NCBI RefSeq assembly: GCF_028453695.1
Contig: NC_135778.1
Span: 38,645,985 to 38,709,984 of the forward strand
Origin: Augochlora pura
Lineage: Eukaryota; Arthropoda; Insecta; Hymenoptera; Halictidae
DNA: 64,000 nucleotides
Direction of reading: 5' to 3'
Positions within the stretch are counted from its first letter, which is position 1. Each line of letters starts with the position of its first letter. Positions 1 through 12,711 of the stretch are shown here, piece by piece. The notes under the pieces were generated by a model that saw nothing but the letters and a program-made list of their open reading frames with translations, was not told the origin of the DNA and made no database searches. Both the position numbers and the translations under genes were made by a program.

Positions 1-3000
1 TAATGAGGTTATACACTAAGGTAACAGGGGTAGCATTATGTGTTTATGTAAGTAATGCACGCGAGAGAAACGCGCGGTTCCAACGCCTCGGCGCGCAAGT
101 ATGCAAAGGGATCGTTGCTGCGATGCGCGTTCGATGGAAATTCTATAAGAACAATGTAATAATATGCTGATAAAAATCGAATACTTTCTATGCAATAAAA
201 ATTCCCAATAAGTTCACTAAAAGTGAGCCACGTCGAATTTTTATAATTTTGTAATATCTTGTCAAGATCGTTGTACTGAGCAGTGATTTAAAGGTTTCAA
301 TTGGCAGTCTACTATTTTCATTTCCAGAGTCACTTTAACACTATTTGTATTTAATACAGAGAAATATACAGGGTGTTCCAAAAATATCTTTTAATGCAAA
401 AATAGAGGATACCTCAGGCCATTCGAAATATTGATGCGTCACGACGCAATTAAAATTATCTTGGAGCAAAGGATCATCATTGAAAGGACTCGTCGTTAAA
501 AGGATCGCGATCCTTGATCTCCAATCGTCTTCGACAAGTCTGCGGCAAAAACTATTAGCGATACGAAGAAACAGGAAGGAGGAGGAGCAGAGAGAGGGGC
601 GGGATTCGGATAGCTCGCGACGCAAAAAGAAACTGTTATCGCAGTCATCGCCTTAACTCTTCGCCCGCCGACCGCCACGTCCCTTCCCCCCTCCCCCGGC
701 GTCCCCGGGTAACCGACGCAATCGCGGAGTGGTACTTTCTATGCATTATAGCGAAGATAAACACGGCCGAGAGACCCAGAAGCTCGACAAGAAAATTGAG
801 AACGATGCGGCAACCACGAGGAAAAGAATTCGAGCGATCCGACCGCATACGCTCGCGGCTGGTTACACTGTGTTTACCTGGCCCCGGTGTATCCGGACGA
901 GAATACCGGATATAAGGATACGACGGCAGCGTAACGGTTGGCTCCCCCGGGTATCGACTAACTCCGGCCGGACCCGATGCTTGCGTTTGCACGCGTATTT
1001 CTTCCGCCGCGAGCTGCGGTTGCGAGTGGGGCGACTGGAAATCCGCGATCTTCGAGGTTAACCCCTTGCGCCATCGCTGCTTTTGAATATCACGTGACTA
1101 GGAGTCGGCGATAAAGTGTCCAGGATTCTTACGGTTTCTTATGAGACGGTGGGTAAGACTTTGAATTTACAAAGGAACGGTATTTTTATAAATTATAATT
1201 TTGGAAGCTTATTCTTGAATTTTATAAAATCGGTTGGGAGAAACTCTTGTCAATAGACTGTAGTTCTTTATATAAAATACAAACTGCGAAACTATACAAA
1301 ATAAAATACAATGCGATGTCGAGTCGCGCTCATTTATTAATTATCAATAATCAAAAGTCGCGTGAAATTAGCGTGCCGTTCGACGCGTCAACGATTAATA
1401 GCGCCACCTATATCCGCCATCTTGGCAATAATCTGTAGCTTTCGTAGTAACGGCTTCGTGAAAAATTGCATGGAATATTTCCATCTCTAAGTTAATGCAC
1501 GATATCTAATAAAGACGGCATCGAATAATTCCTGAAGTAGGCAGCGCTTACTCCAGAAGGTATAAATAAAATACCGAGTTAATACGGTCATAATTTTTGA
1601 AAGACATCGTTCCGAGGAAGACATAATCATGGCGCGCCGTGAGCAACGACTGTTTCAGAAATTTATCCGTGGCCGGTTTATACCGGTGTCCGTGAAAGAC
1701 GGCTTCCTGAGCATTAAAAAGGGTAATATCGAGCAGCCGTATCGTTTCTTTTATAGAACGGTTTAATGCGTTCGTTGTCTACCGCGTTCGCGTAAATTTT
1801 CGGCGGTAAAGCCAATTTTTATTCGCGTCGTATCGAATATTCTCAAGCTCCTACGAATTCGCCGGCTAAAAATACACAGCGGGCCGGAAACGTTATTTTT
1901 CTACAGTTTCGTCTCGAACGCGAACGCTTCGAAGTATGGTGGAACTGGAAATAAATATTAATAATATTATAGATTCGACCACGTGGAGAAAATTTCGCAA
2001 ACCAACTTTCGAAACCAAAATTTCAATCACCAACAGCTAAATGACAAAAAAAATTCGTCGTTTGTATATTATAAAAAAAAAATAATTCTTGTTCTTTTGA
2101 TTCTAAATCAATTCTAATTTTTACCGAACAAAAATCATTTCAATAATCATTTTACCATGATCCGAGTTGTTGGATGATGTGAATCCTTTTGGAATGAAAT
2201 CAAGGTTTCGTTTTTCAATGTAAAGCGGTCTTCGAAAAAATAAATAAAGGTGCTTTAGAAGTAAAAATAATATCCCTTTTGGGACGGTTGTAATATTAAT
2301 TAAACAGTGGTTTATCTTGGTTAGACCGCTCGGAAAACTTGAGAGTAATCCTCCGGTGAATTCACCTCGATAAATTTGCACAAGAAAATGGGCCGAAGGT
2401 GCCGCGATGAAAGGGAAAATAAACGTGAAGTTCTTTCAGAAGATTCGCGGGATTTCTCGTTTGGATCAAGTAGTCCTGAATGATTCCTGCGAAAGGAAAA
2501 TAATATACGGTGCATTTATTTTGAAATTGGCGCGAGTTCCTTAATATTGAATATTAACTAGGTATAAATAGAAAAAGACTACACTAAATCGATCAAAAAT
2601 TATGCCATTTGTCAAATTATGTCATTTGTCAAATGACATCTCATTTTGTACAAAAATGGACTCGCACCATTTTCAAAATGGCTGATCCCTTTTACGAACA
2701 CTTTTAATTAATGCCAATCTTCGATCAATTCGCTGATTACATAATTCGTTTATATAGTCCGCGCAGCGATATTCATTTTTAATAAACAATCAATTTTCCC
2801 ACTAACAGTCGGGAATACCACATTCCTTGTCTCGTTAATCGCGCACCGAATTTATAGTGCACTATGTACTTCGTCGTTTTCGTAAACGTCCCACGACCAT
2901 TCCGTGGAATTATCGAGCACGTGGGGCCTTGAATGCGTGTTGAGATACGGTAATTGCCTTATTTCACTTTCCGGGAAACTAATAGACGCGCTATACTATC

Positions 3001-3237
3001 AGCTTATCAGAACTGCGGCTCTTGTGCCTTATCTAGATATGTAATATATTCATTGTTGTCAAAATTTGTATGTAATATAAATACAATTTATATGGAATTA
3101 TATACAATTGTATAATTTATTTACAATTGTCTTAATTTCTGTGTAACACAAATATAAATTATATATATATATATATAAATTATAAAATTTATACAGCTCG
3201 CAAAATTAGTTTCCAATTTGATAAACTGAATTAATTT
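1..3237. other. Non-coding stretch, no gene seen
   Basis: Mixed-composition DNA with no convincing exon. About 600-1,070 is CpG-rich; the open frames there overlap on both strands and have no recognisable domain. A CAGGGTGTTCCA terminus-like motif sits at 368-379. A short dyad (ATGTCATTT-gtc-AAATGACAT) lies near 2,615-2,640 and an (AT)n run near 3,160-3,178. I see nothing else to annotate. Confidence 0.6.
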
Positions 3238-3618
3238 TTACTTTGGTTTCTTTTTTATTTTGGTATCGAGTTCATTAAATATTTTCGAACCAGCTGCTGC
3301 AAATAATGACGCGTTGATTTTATCTCTATTCCTCGCTTCGCAAACACGAGCTTTTTGCTTTACATGTTGTATATCGCAGCCAGTAAATGTATCAGGTTTC
3401 AAAGCTCCTGTTTTTCCACCGGATATCGCAAGGCATGTAATATTGCACGCGCGGCTAATAAACATCCCCTCCACATATGTAATTCCTACGAAAAATATTT
3501 GAACTCGCTGCGAATTGGGTAACCGAGAAAACCAATCGAAATTGGAAACTCGCGAAATTAAGCCACTTCCGTAAACATCAATTATTTGTGCGCGTTGATT
3601 GGCTCTGTGTCTTTTCAT
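3238..3618 (-). CDS. Unrecognised intronless ORF, 126 aa (possible gene or decayed copy)
   Basis: A minus-strand frame stays open for 172 codons, but its first 46 codons run through an AT-rich local repeat. The likelier start is the internal Met at 3,616-3,618, followed by KRHRANQRAQIID. The product is basic with a Lys-rich C-terminus ending KIKKKPK, and its middle has Cys and His residues (CDIQHVKQKARVCEA). I recognise no family, signal peptide or membrane segment. It stands out because the surrounding DNA is AT-rich and full of stops, yet this frame is balanced in composition. It may be an exon, a retrocopy, a domesticated element or chance. The opposite strand also holds an 80-codon frame at 3,260-3,502, which weakens the case. 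Confidence 0.25.
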   Translation of the reverse strand: MKRHRANQRAQIIDVYGSGLISRVSNFDWFSRLPNSQRVQIFFVGITYVEGMFISRACNITCLAISGGKTGALKPDTFTGCDIQHVKQKARVCEARNRDKINASLFAAAGSKIFNELDTKIKKKPK

Positions 3619-3639
3619 TGTTAATTTTCGGGGAACGGT

Positions 3640-3961
3640 TTGAAATGCCGTAACAATATGTTGACAATGTACTACAATAAAGTACAATGTAACCTTGATG
3701 TAACAATACAATGATAATGTATTACGAGGTACTGCAACATAACCTTGACATAACAATTTAATGACATTGTACTACAACATAACCTTGACTTATAAATACA
3801 ATTAATAAGGTATAATAAAATAATTATACAATATATTGCACAATGTAACTTACCCCTTACTTACTTAACAATGTATAATACCCCCAGACATTTGGTGTTA
3901 GCTTGATGAAAAATTCTTTGAATAAAATAATTATACAATATACTGTACAGTGTAACTTACA
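3640..3961. repeat. Degenerate local repeats containing the AACCTTGAC(A)T motif
   Basis: Between about 3,640 and 3,790, units of about 50 bp recur with the words 'acaatgtac', 'aaccttgac' and 'taacaat'. A 40-bp block near 3,822-3,855 (aataaaataattatacaata...) is repeated at about 3,921-3,961, with only a few differences. These are AT-rich, locally duplicated segments with no coding potential. Confidence 0.6.
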
Positions 3962-5214
3962 ATTGGGGGTTAGGTTGTATAAACAGAGTTATGTAATCAC
4001 TGACATAAATATCTATATCAATAAATATTTATATAAAATATTTATCAAATATTTATGTAAAATATTTATCAAATAATTACTCACACTTCACCATATAAAT
4101 AAATAGTATATATTTCCATGGGTTATTCGTCGCGTATTGTAATCCCCATGCAACGCTTCGATATTTGTAATAAACTTGGCGGACATCGTGGGCGACGTTT
4201 TCAACGCACGTGGTATACGGGCAATACACAATCATGGTGTGTGTGTGTGAATTAATGTGGTAATGTAATTTGAAAGTATTCCAGAAACGAGGTTTTCAGA
4301 AATGGGGATAGCGTTCTCACTCATTGTATATGCATAAGGGGTGGTGCATAAGGGAACTATATTTTGTAGGCGACTGGTCACTAAAGTACAATTATTGTCA
4401 TAGCTCGTGTATACTAATTCCGTTACCGCCATAGTAAACCCTCCATTTATATATTTTACTATGACTTTTGATCGCGAACTGAATCTCGTTTCAACGAAGC
4501 TTTGTCCCTTTCAACGGACAGAATTTAAATTCCAAAAATCCTAACCTAATTAATCACGAGGACAAGGTAATTAAAATTTATTCTAAAAAAAACAAAAAGC
4601 CAAAGAAAAATGTTCCAGTGTCAGTAGAATGAAAATCGGCAAAATTCGTATTAAATTTCGATGAAGAAATACTTTTGTTATACTATAACAAATATACTAT
4701 GTATAGCATACTATACAGTCGAGGAGCTGACGGTTTGATCGGCGATAACGTTTTCTGCGGGGCAATCTTGAAGACGAAGCGTGGGAAGGACTTAATAGAC
4801 TGCAATCCCCGCTAATTACTCTTATCAAATTGACGGAATAATTTACGGCAGCCTTAGCTTAATCCGTGCCCGCTGACGCAACGCAGGCCGTATCTGTTGT
4901 GTTAATTCGTTGGTGAAACGCGATTCCTTTCGTGATTTGTGAGCCCCGGATTAGGTTAGGTTCACGTGGATAGGCGCACTTCCTCTGGAAACGATGGCGA
5001 GGGGAAGGGGGTTGAGTCGTCTCAATTTCCAGGCGATTCGGTTTCCTCTCGAACTCCTTCGCCGCCGGGTTGCCACATTTGATTAATCGCGAGACAGACG
5101 ATGACAACGTAACAGACTGTACAAGCTCCGATTGAAACGCGACAGATTTACTATTCTAACCTCTGCGTTTAGCGCCCTCGTTTTCCGATCACTTAATCAT
5201 AATTTTCCAACAAT
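3962..5214. other. Non-coding AT-rich stretch, no gene seen
   Basis: Short AT repeats (aaatatttat words) occur near 4,010-4,080, and a TTAGGTTAGGTT string at about 4,951-4,965 resembles two degenerate insect telomere units. The small open frames have no recognisable features. Confidence 0.5.
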
Positions 5215-5240
5215 TTAACCCTTTGCGGCTCAGTACATTT
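5215..5240 (+). mobile_element. Family A-like TTAA terminus (one end only)
   Basis: The end TTAACCCTTTGCGGCTCAG resembles the family A consensus TTAACCCTTTGCACTCGA. No matching opposite end was identified, so only the terminus is marked. It may be a solo end or a chance match. Confidence 0.35.
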
Positions 5241-5756
5241 TCTGATGTGTCAAGTGTCTTGTATACAAATTATTTTAATGTATTTTTGTAATAATGTATA
5301 ATATTTTTGACTATAAGGTCAAAGTAGTAAGGTCGAAGTATTTTAGGTTATAAGGTTAAACTTCTCGATGTTTGGCGTTCACTTTGAAAATTCTAAATGT
5401 TCGGTGTCCAATATTGTTGCTTGATAAAAAAAAAGAATCTTAGGTCCATCAGAAACAAACTTCACACATATTCGTCTGGTAATTTCTTGCAGCGCCGTTC
5501 ACAAAACGACGACACTTTTTGAAACTATGATCCATATGAAAATAACGTAACTTGTTAAAAGTCACACAAATTGTATGCACATGTTTCTTTTACGTTCTCC
5601 ATTTTAGACATATTTAATTATTTTATTATGACTGAAACTGCGTCAGAAAATTAACAATAATACAAGTGAAATAAATATCCGAACTTGAACTTTGAATAAA
5701 ATTCTTCTACACGCGATATACCATACTACTGCTATACTACGCTTTGATTAGGTATT

Positions 5757-5828
5757 AAAATTAATTCTTTCTATAATTGAAATTAATTCTTTCTATAATT
5801 GTGATTAATTCTTTCTATAATCGAAATG
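5757..5828. repeat. 22-bp tandem repeat, about 3 copies
   Basis: The unit ttaattctttctataattg starts at 5,761, 5,783 and 5,805, a regular 22-bp period. The last copy has decayed. Confidence 0.8.
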
Positions 5829-5840
5829 AATTCTTATCTC

Positions 5841-8190
5841 TTCTTCTAAGGAAGACACCCTATCGCCGTGTTCTAATCAAGCGATATTTACAGTCCCCGA
5901 ATATCTGTTTACAGGTTCGCCTAATCCCGGTTCGGCGACAGTAAACGCACCGTCGCACTCTAATTGCTCGCGCATTGTTGCCGCGGACCGGTGAAGCCCG
6001 TGGAATCGGCGAGTCACACAATAGAGCATGGAAGAAACAGAATCGACAGGGAAACCGGCCGTCCATGGGCCGCTACGGCGACGGGCGCGATAGAGAGATA
6101 CAAGCGCGCGGTGGAATTGCGCGTCACTGTAACGGAATTCGGCTTAATCCGTTAATCTGTCGGACGTGGTCGTTCTACGGACGGTTTACACGTTTCCGTT
6201 AATCCGGTTGGAAGTTTCTGACGGCGGTCGTGTAAAAGCGGCTCGTAATTTGTAAGTGACACAAGGAACCCACGGCCACGTCGAGGACATCCCACGTGCA
6301 CCCGATATGTGTCAGACTGCTGCTCGGCCCGTCACTAGGATTAAACACTGCTCGAGGGGTGGAAGGGGTGTTAAAGAGAGAGGGAGAGAGAGAGAGCTTC
6401 TGTGTAAATTATCGTGATCCCGGCAATTCGATAAGAGTGATTGACCCTCGTCTACGATCCATTGAATCCAGTCGACACTCGATTATCGCTGCCCGGCTGA
6501 TCGACTCGCAAAGATGGGTTAACTTTCTCTACGGCGATAAATCGTTTTAAACCTCGGTCCGAGAGAGAGAGAGAGGCCTCCTGATCACCGTTTCGGACGC
6601 GACGAAACGATCGATCGCGACCCTCCAACGCGTGCAATTTTAGCTGAACCGATCGAAGCTTCTCAATAAAATATTTTATTCTGAAAACGCTGCGGAAAAA
6701 TGACCGACGCGTCGGTTTCCCCTCGTTCTTCTATAAAGAGTGCAACCACGTGTCGTCGAACACACCGAAACTCTACGATTTTCTCGGATACAGTCGTTTG
6801 TGAAAGGTTGCGTATACGAAAATTGAAAAATCTTTGGAAAATTCGGGTTTAATTTATCTGTGATAATTAAACGATTGCGATGTAATAATAATGTGACAAG
6901 CTCGCGATACCTAATTAAGGCGTGGTATTACTTCTTCTATACCTAATTAAGGTATAGAAGAATTCTATATTGCGTATAGAAGAATTTTATTCAAAGTTTA
7001 AGTGCTTAGGTGTTATTAATTTCAGTTGTATTATCGTTAATTTTCTTAATCGAAATGAAATAATAAAATATATCCAAAATCGACAACGAAAAAGAAATAT
7101 GTGCAGAAATCAATTTATATGATTTTTAACAAGCTGTCATTTTGTGAATGGCCGTGTCAAAAATTACCTGCATTTTGCGAATAACATTGCAACAAATTAC
7201 CAAACATATATACGCGTTAAGAGTCCTCCATCTTCGAAGCGTTTTCGTCGGGCGGAAACTTTCACGGCGGACTGTACTGGAAATTTTCTGACAGTGTAAT
7301 CCCACTCGATCCGAATCGGTTCCGATTTCAAACTTACTTCGAAATTCGAGCTCCCTCAGACGTATTGGCACAGAGTACTTGACCAAAGGCGAAACTTCTG
7401 GCCGAAACCTTTGTTGTTCCTGTCTCGCCCCCCCCCCCCCCCCCCCTGCCCGGCCGCGGACCTTGGACACAACCTAACGCTTGCGTTGACGGACGATGCC
7501 GCCGCCACTTTCTATAAGCTTTCGACTGATACAAGCATACACTGTACATGAAGAATTTTAAACTTACGGAAATACGCGGGGCGTAACAAAATTGTTGCAA
7601 CTCTGGGAAATGAAGGGTTTTCCGAAAAAAATCCGCGGTTTTGTTTGCGAGTTGAAACAGTGGCGATGGGTTCGAGTCGCGCTCGAAACAATGAACAAGC
7701 CACGGAGCGTGGACTTGCCGAATTTCTTTAAGAATTGTAAAGAATTTTATTGATATAAAATAATAAATGTAAAAAAATAGATAAAAGACAAACCATATAT
7801 AATGGATCGCAGATATGGTGGGCGATGGTCGCCCACGAATTGAATGAATAAGATAGTTTTACGAACCGTTCGATCCTCGTTCTTCCGGTTCGGTGAACGA
7901 TCTTCCCGTTGATTGGCCGAGGATTTACCGTGAGCCGTTCGCGGGGCCATCAGTCCGCGAACAATCGGTCGTACGGAATACGTATTTGTTTCCGTGGAAT
8001 AGCCCCGGCCGATCGCAAACAAGCGGGCGGGCGTCGAAACGATTCTCGGGACTCAGCGGTGAGAAATGGGTGTCGTATGTTCTCGTAACGTAATATGAAC
8101 GCCGGCCGTATAGCCCGTAAGTCCTCGTCGGGCGCGAAAAGGGGATGGTGCGGATCGAATGCGGGGCTCGTGTCGCTTCGCCGGAAACGC
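5841..8190. other. Non-coding stretch with CpG-rich blocks and a poly-C run
   Basis: About 5,860-6,640 and 7,250-7,700 are CpG-rich but carry only overlapping short frames without domains. A run of 19 C occupies 7,428-7,446, and GA runs lie near 6,375-6,396 and 6,562-6,574. No gene is supported. Confidence 0.5.
6934..6960. repeat. Short perfect hairpin (11-bp arms, 5-nt loop)
   Basis: CTTCTATACCT and AGGTATAGAAG are perfect reverse complements flanking AATTA. Part of the stem sequence (gtatagaagaatt) recurs immediately downstream near 6,975. No family was recognised. Confidence 0.8.
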
Positions 8191-8195
8191 GGCCG

Positions 8196-8640
8196 CGTCG
8201 CGACGCGATGCGACGCTTTGTGACGCGGCGTGACCCTTTGCGATGCGATGTGATGCGACACAACGCGTTGTGACGCGACGCTTTGCGACATAGCGCTACC
8301 CTTTGCAACGCGACGCTTTACGACACAACGCTTTGCGACACAGCGCGACCCTATGCGACGCTTTACGACACAACGCGATGCCATACAACGCTCTGTGACG
8401 CGACGCTTTGTGACACAACGCTCTGTGTCGCAAAGCGTTGTGTCGCAAAGCGTGGTGTTGCAAAGCGTCGTATGACATCGCGTTATGTCGCAAAGCGTTG
8501 TATAGCATCGCGTTGTGTTGCAAAGCGTTGTGTTGCAAAGCGTTGTGTCGCAAAGCGTCGCGTCACAAAGCATTGTGTCGCATCACATCGCATCGCAAAA
8601 GGTCACGTCGCGTCACAAAGCGTCGCAACGCGCCGCAACC
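8196..8640. repeat. Palindromic minisatellite (unit about 15 bp, arms about 215 bp)
   Basis: The block is made of degenerate units like TTGTGTCGCAAAGCG. Left of about 8,423 they lie in one orientation (CGCTTTGCGACACAA) and right of it in the other. The halves also correspond in order: the left block at 8,211-8,267 matches the reverse complement of the right block at about 8,570-8,626 nearly base for base. The whole is therefore an imperfect palindrome centred near 8,418-8,421, not just two oppositely oriented arrays. All apparent ORFs here (Cys/Thr/Arg/Lys-rich repetitive peptides on both strands) are products of the repeat. Confidence 0.9.
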
Positions 8641-11600
8641 CTCCGCGACCCTTCGCGACTCTTCGCAACTCCCCCGCGTCGAGTTTCCTCGATTCGACGC
8701 GTCGCCGCGAAAATATCTCGCAAGCCTCGCGGGACCCGCGCGCGATTCCTCCGCTGAAACAAAATGCTACACGAAAGTCGGTGCCTCGGCAAGCGATAGA
8801 TCGATGACAGAGCGACGAGGGACTCGTCTGTCATTGGTCCCGCGTATACTACTGGAAATGTTATTCGGCGGCAGTTGTAATGGATCGAGAAGACGGAAGC
8901 AACGAATAGATAAAGACACGGGGGGAAAGGAGAAGGAACCGTTCCGTTTCGTTCCGTTCCGAGTTTGCCAGGAAACTCTTTCAGACGCTGCCTCGGTTTA
9001 TGGTTTTCTCTGGGTTGGTTTGTATGGGAGGTTTGGGATTTATATGTTGCGACTGTCGTAACGTGATTTTATCATCTATTGGGGTGGTTAAGAAATGATT
9101 AGGAATTTTAAATAAAAAGAATGATTTACAATTTTTGTTGGAAAATATTACTTTATCATCGATGCGTTTTTGCTTTTTTAAAATAATAAAATGATAATAT
9201 AATGTATATTAATGTAGATTATTATGTATATTATAATGTATATTAATGGATATTGTAATGTATTTCAATGAATACTATAATGTGTATTAGTGTAATGTGC
9301 AATAAATGAAACACTTTTTTTCAATCTTTTACTATTTAAATCTTTTTACTATTACTTAAAGAATGTAAAAAGAAATTACTAAAAAGAATGTAAAAGCTTG
9401 TTCACTTTTTAATCAGAACCTTTAATGAGAATTTAAAAAATTGCATTTCGTACCCCTGTACAGCTAATATGCATGCTAAAAATTTCATCAAGACCGTTCA
9501 ATCTTGACACGAGCTGCGAACAATTAAAATTCGCAAAAATTACCTGCTTTTCACAACGAAAAATAGGTAATTTTTACACAATAGATTTCAATGAATTTTT
9601 CATCGCGCATACAAATTACCAAGAATTAATAAATACGTTACAAATTTTCATAATAGACTCGGATAAAAAAGTGAGAAAACAACAGCTTTATTCCAAGTAA
9701 TAACCAAAAATATTTCAATCATTGTACAATGAACAATTCCCTCCAATATTAGCAGAAAAATTCAACGTTAAATTTAAAGATATAAATTTAGATTTAAGCT
9801 ATTTTTAAAAAGTTATACCATTCCGAAAATATAAATATTGCTCCCCACTTTATACCTTACTGTTAACATCTCAAAATTATTGAAATAAACAATTATATAT
9901 TTTTAACTAAAATTGATTTGTTACAATCGTCCTATGGAATTTTGATTTATCACAGAGATTTCTATTCTACTGATAACGTTCTCTAACTCTCCTCTACGTC
10001 ATATGAAACCCGAGGAACTATCGTATTTCGGAAAAAATAACCGATTCTTGTGTTCTCTCTATATGAATGTGTGCTGTGTCCACATTACTGTCCGCGGATA
10101 GCTCGTAAACCATGTTCGCCGGCAGCAGACACTTCCGCGAACTGCGGCCAGATTACAGCAAACTCATCCGCGAACAGCAAAGGCTCTGGGTGGGATACAT
10201 CAAAAAGCTTTATTGGAATACCCTATTCTGCAATTGTTTGCAAGCAGTTCGCGAACTCCGCTGCCGATACGATATACTCGGGCCAGTGTACATACACGTA
10301 TACGTGCACACATATATACGTAGATATTACATAAGAATGTGCGTTCTCTATTGGTTGATGTATAGTATGTACTGTGACTCGCGTTGTATATTATATGTGT
10401 ATAATGTATGATATATAAAGTGTTCGAATATCTTTTAAAACAGAATATAACTTTCTTGTAATAGGATGAAATGAATTTAATTTTTTGGAGCTGTTAAATT
10501 TAGTATCACTGTCAAATTTACTGTTAAATTTACTGTCAAATTCACAATATCTGAATGTTTCTTTATTTCTTTCAATATTTAGGAACTTGTAAAGTGTTGT
10601 TTATTATCTTTTGAAAGATAGATTAATTTGTAACAATAATACTTTTATTGCTATGTGTATATTACTTAATTTATTATCGGCGGAATCATTATTAAAAAAT
10701 TATAAGAAAATAATTTTTGGAATTTGTAATCACCTAACCTAGTTGGTTATTAATTTCTGATTTTATTATTGGTTCCCTCATTCTTGTTAATTCGTTTAAT
10801 TCTTTCAATAATACATTTATCTTATAATTTTAATATGACGTGTAAATATGTATAAATCAATAAAGAACAGTTTACAATGAGAAATAATTTTTCTTAAACC
10901 TATTAAATGAATATCTACTAAATAAATATCTATTAAATGAACGAAATACCTTCCAATTTTAAAAACGAAAATCAGACGGACCTCTATTGAATGTACCAAT
11001 TGATTATGGTAACCAACTTATCGTTCGACAGGTTCATAGAATTCGAGTTCCATTGTGCAGCAAATACGCCCTTTTATTAGTGTCCGCGTGGTAACGGATA
11101 CGCTCGATACCTTCCTTTATTTCCTTTTCTCTGAGAGCAGAGTTTTCCCGCAACAGCAGTTTCCTTCAACGTCTATTCTGTTTGATGATCTGCGCGATAC
11201 TACTGGCAACTTTCGAATATACTTGTTGCGTTTGGTTGCCGTGCTTCGTCGCGAAGTGTCGTCGTCCAATGTTCGGTCTCGCGGAACAATCGCCACGTCG
11301 CGGCCGTTTGTTGACAGTGTATATACTGTCCGTGGAATTCTATATTGTGAATATAATTATAGAATAATAAATGTATATCGTAAGTGTAATTATATAATAA
11401 TAAATATATACTGCAAGTAATTGTTCAATGAATCAGAATTACTTAAATTACATGTATGTACTAAATTATTTAATACTAAAACTATATATAATACTACATA
11501 TTTAATACTAAATTATTTAATACTAAATTATTTAATACTAAAACTATATATAATACTATATAATACTAAAATTAGACAAGAGCATGTTCTAAGTCGAGAA

Positions 11601-12481
11601 GCAATTACATAGAAAAATATGGCAAACGTATTAAAATTGTTCCTTCTACTGTCAGCATCCTAGGTGTCCTATTTTCATAGAAACCACCCTAATTCGCTCG
11701 TAACAATTTTACTTAGTAAAAGCAAAAAATTGAAGTCATCCGAAGCAGAGATCTCGCCGAAGCCAAAAAGTCAACGAACCGGTGATTTTTCGCACGTATT
11801 CCACCGCGCCGTGGAATATTTCTAGTTATTCGTCGAACCGATCCCGGCTGACAGGCACGAGTCGATATAACGTAATGGCGGTTTCTCATCATTCCGGGCG
11901 GGGAGCAAGGTGCGCGCGTACCGGCTCTCCCCGTCGCCGCCCGGAGACATTTTCAAGCAGATCCATCAAACCCGCCGTTGCCCGCCGTTGTACACGTACA
12001 TTTTAATATTCCCAAGAATCCGCCCGCGTGTTCCCGCTTCTTTCATGCATAAATGATTTAAAGATCTCCCTGGAATGCTCTCGGAGTCGCGCGGGCGCGG
12101 AGGGGCCGTTGGAAGTTGAACGGATATGCTCGAGCAACGCCGTCGCGCCGCCGCTTACCATTTATTCATCGCCGATGTTCGCGCGCGCGGCATCGAATCG
12201 GGAGCACGTTACTGCCACCAGCCCCCCACCCTCTCTCCCTGTCAGGTTACCAGCCGGTAACAAAAGAAACAGCGGAAAGGTGGCGGAGGAGACAACGGGA
12301 GATGCGACGATGCGCGCGGAAGAGGTGGCAACACCTGAAGCGGAAGCAGAAGTACCAACAGCTGCGTATTCTGTGGAACGGCCGATGTTGTTACGAGCGC
12401 GTGCATGGCTTCCATGGGGTGATGGTCTTGTAGGTGGCAATCACGTGACTATGCTGACTAAGTTAGTTGTACCGATAACTT
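8641..12481. other. Non-coding stretch, no gene seen
   Basis: A GC-rich tail of the palindromic block runs to about 9,060, and most of 9,061-9,980 is AT-rich. About 10,400-11,050 and 11,340-11,575 are AT-rich with simple tandem words (atttaatactaaatt near 11,500-11,570). A CpG-rich block at 11,780-12,440 has overlapping frames on both strands but no recognisable protein. Confidence 0.5.
10118..10269. repeat. Imperfect inverted repeat, possible small element
   Basis: CGGCAGCAGACACTTCCGCG... at the left pairs imperfectly with ...GCAGTTCGCGAACTCCGCTG at the right, and the word CCGCGAAC recurs inside. No target duplication was identified. The overlapping short frames here look like a by-product of composition. 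Confidence 0.35.
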
Positions 12482-12711
12482 AATTTTTTGATTCTTAATC
12501 TATTTAATTTTTAGATTCTCAATCTATTTAATTTTAAGATTCCCAATATATTTAATTTTGAGATTCTCAATATATTTAATTATTAAATTCTCAATCTATT
12601 TAATTATTAAATTCTCAATCTATTTAATTTTAAGATTTTCAATCCATTCAATTTTAAGATTCTTCGTCAATTTAATTTTATAATTCTCAATCCATTTAAT
12701 TAATAGATTCC
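12482..12711. repeat. AT-rich tandem repeat, about 24-bp unit, roughly 9 copies
   Basis: Units of the type ATTCTCAATCTATTTAATTTT recur with modest divergence across about 230 bp. There is no coding potential. Confidence 0.85.

Noticed and set aside
4951..4965. TTAGGTTAGGTT as a telomere or interstitial telomere array
   Set aside because: Only two degenerate units; far too short for an interstitial telomere call.
8283..9061. Long Cys/Thr/Arg-rich open frames on both strands (up to 207 codons)
   Set aside because: They are translations of the palindromic 15-bp minisatellite, open in several frames at once because the repeat lacks stops.
12028..12483. A 151-codon frame with a plausible amino-acid mix
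   Set aside because: Overlapped by a 105-codon frame on the same strand and a 92-codon frame on the other, as expected in GC-rich non-coding DNA.
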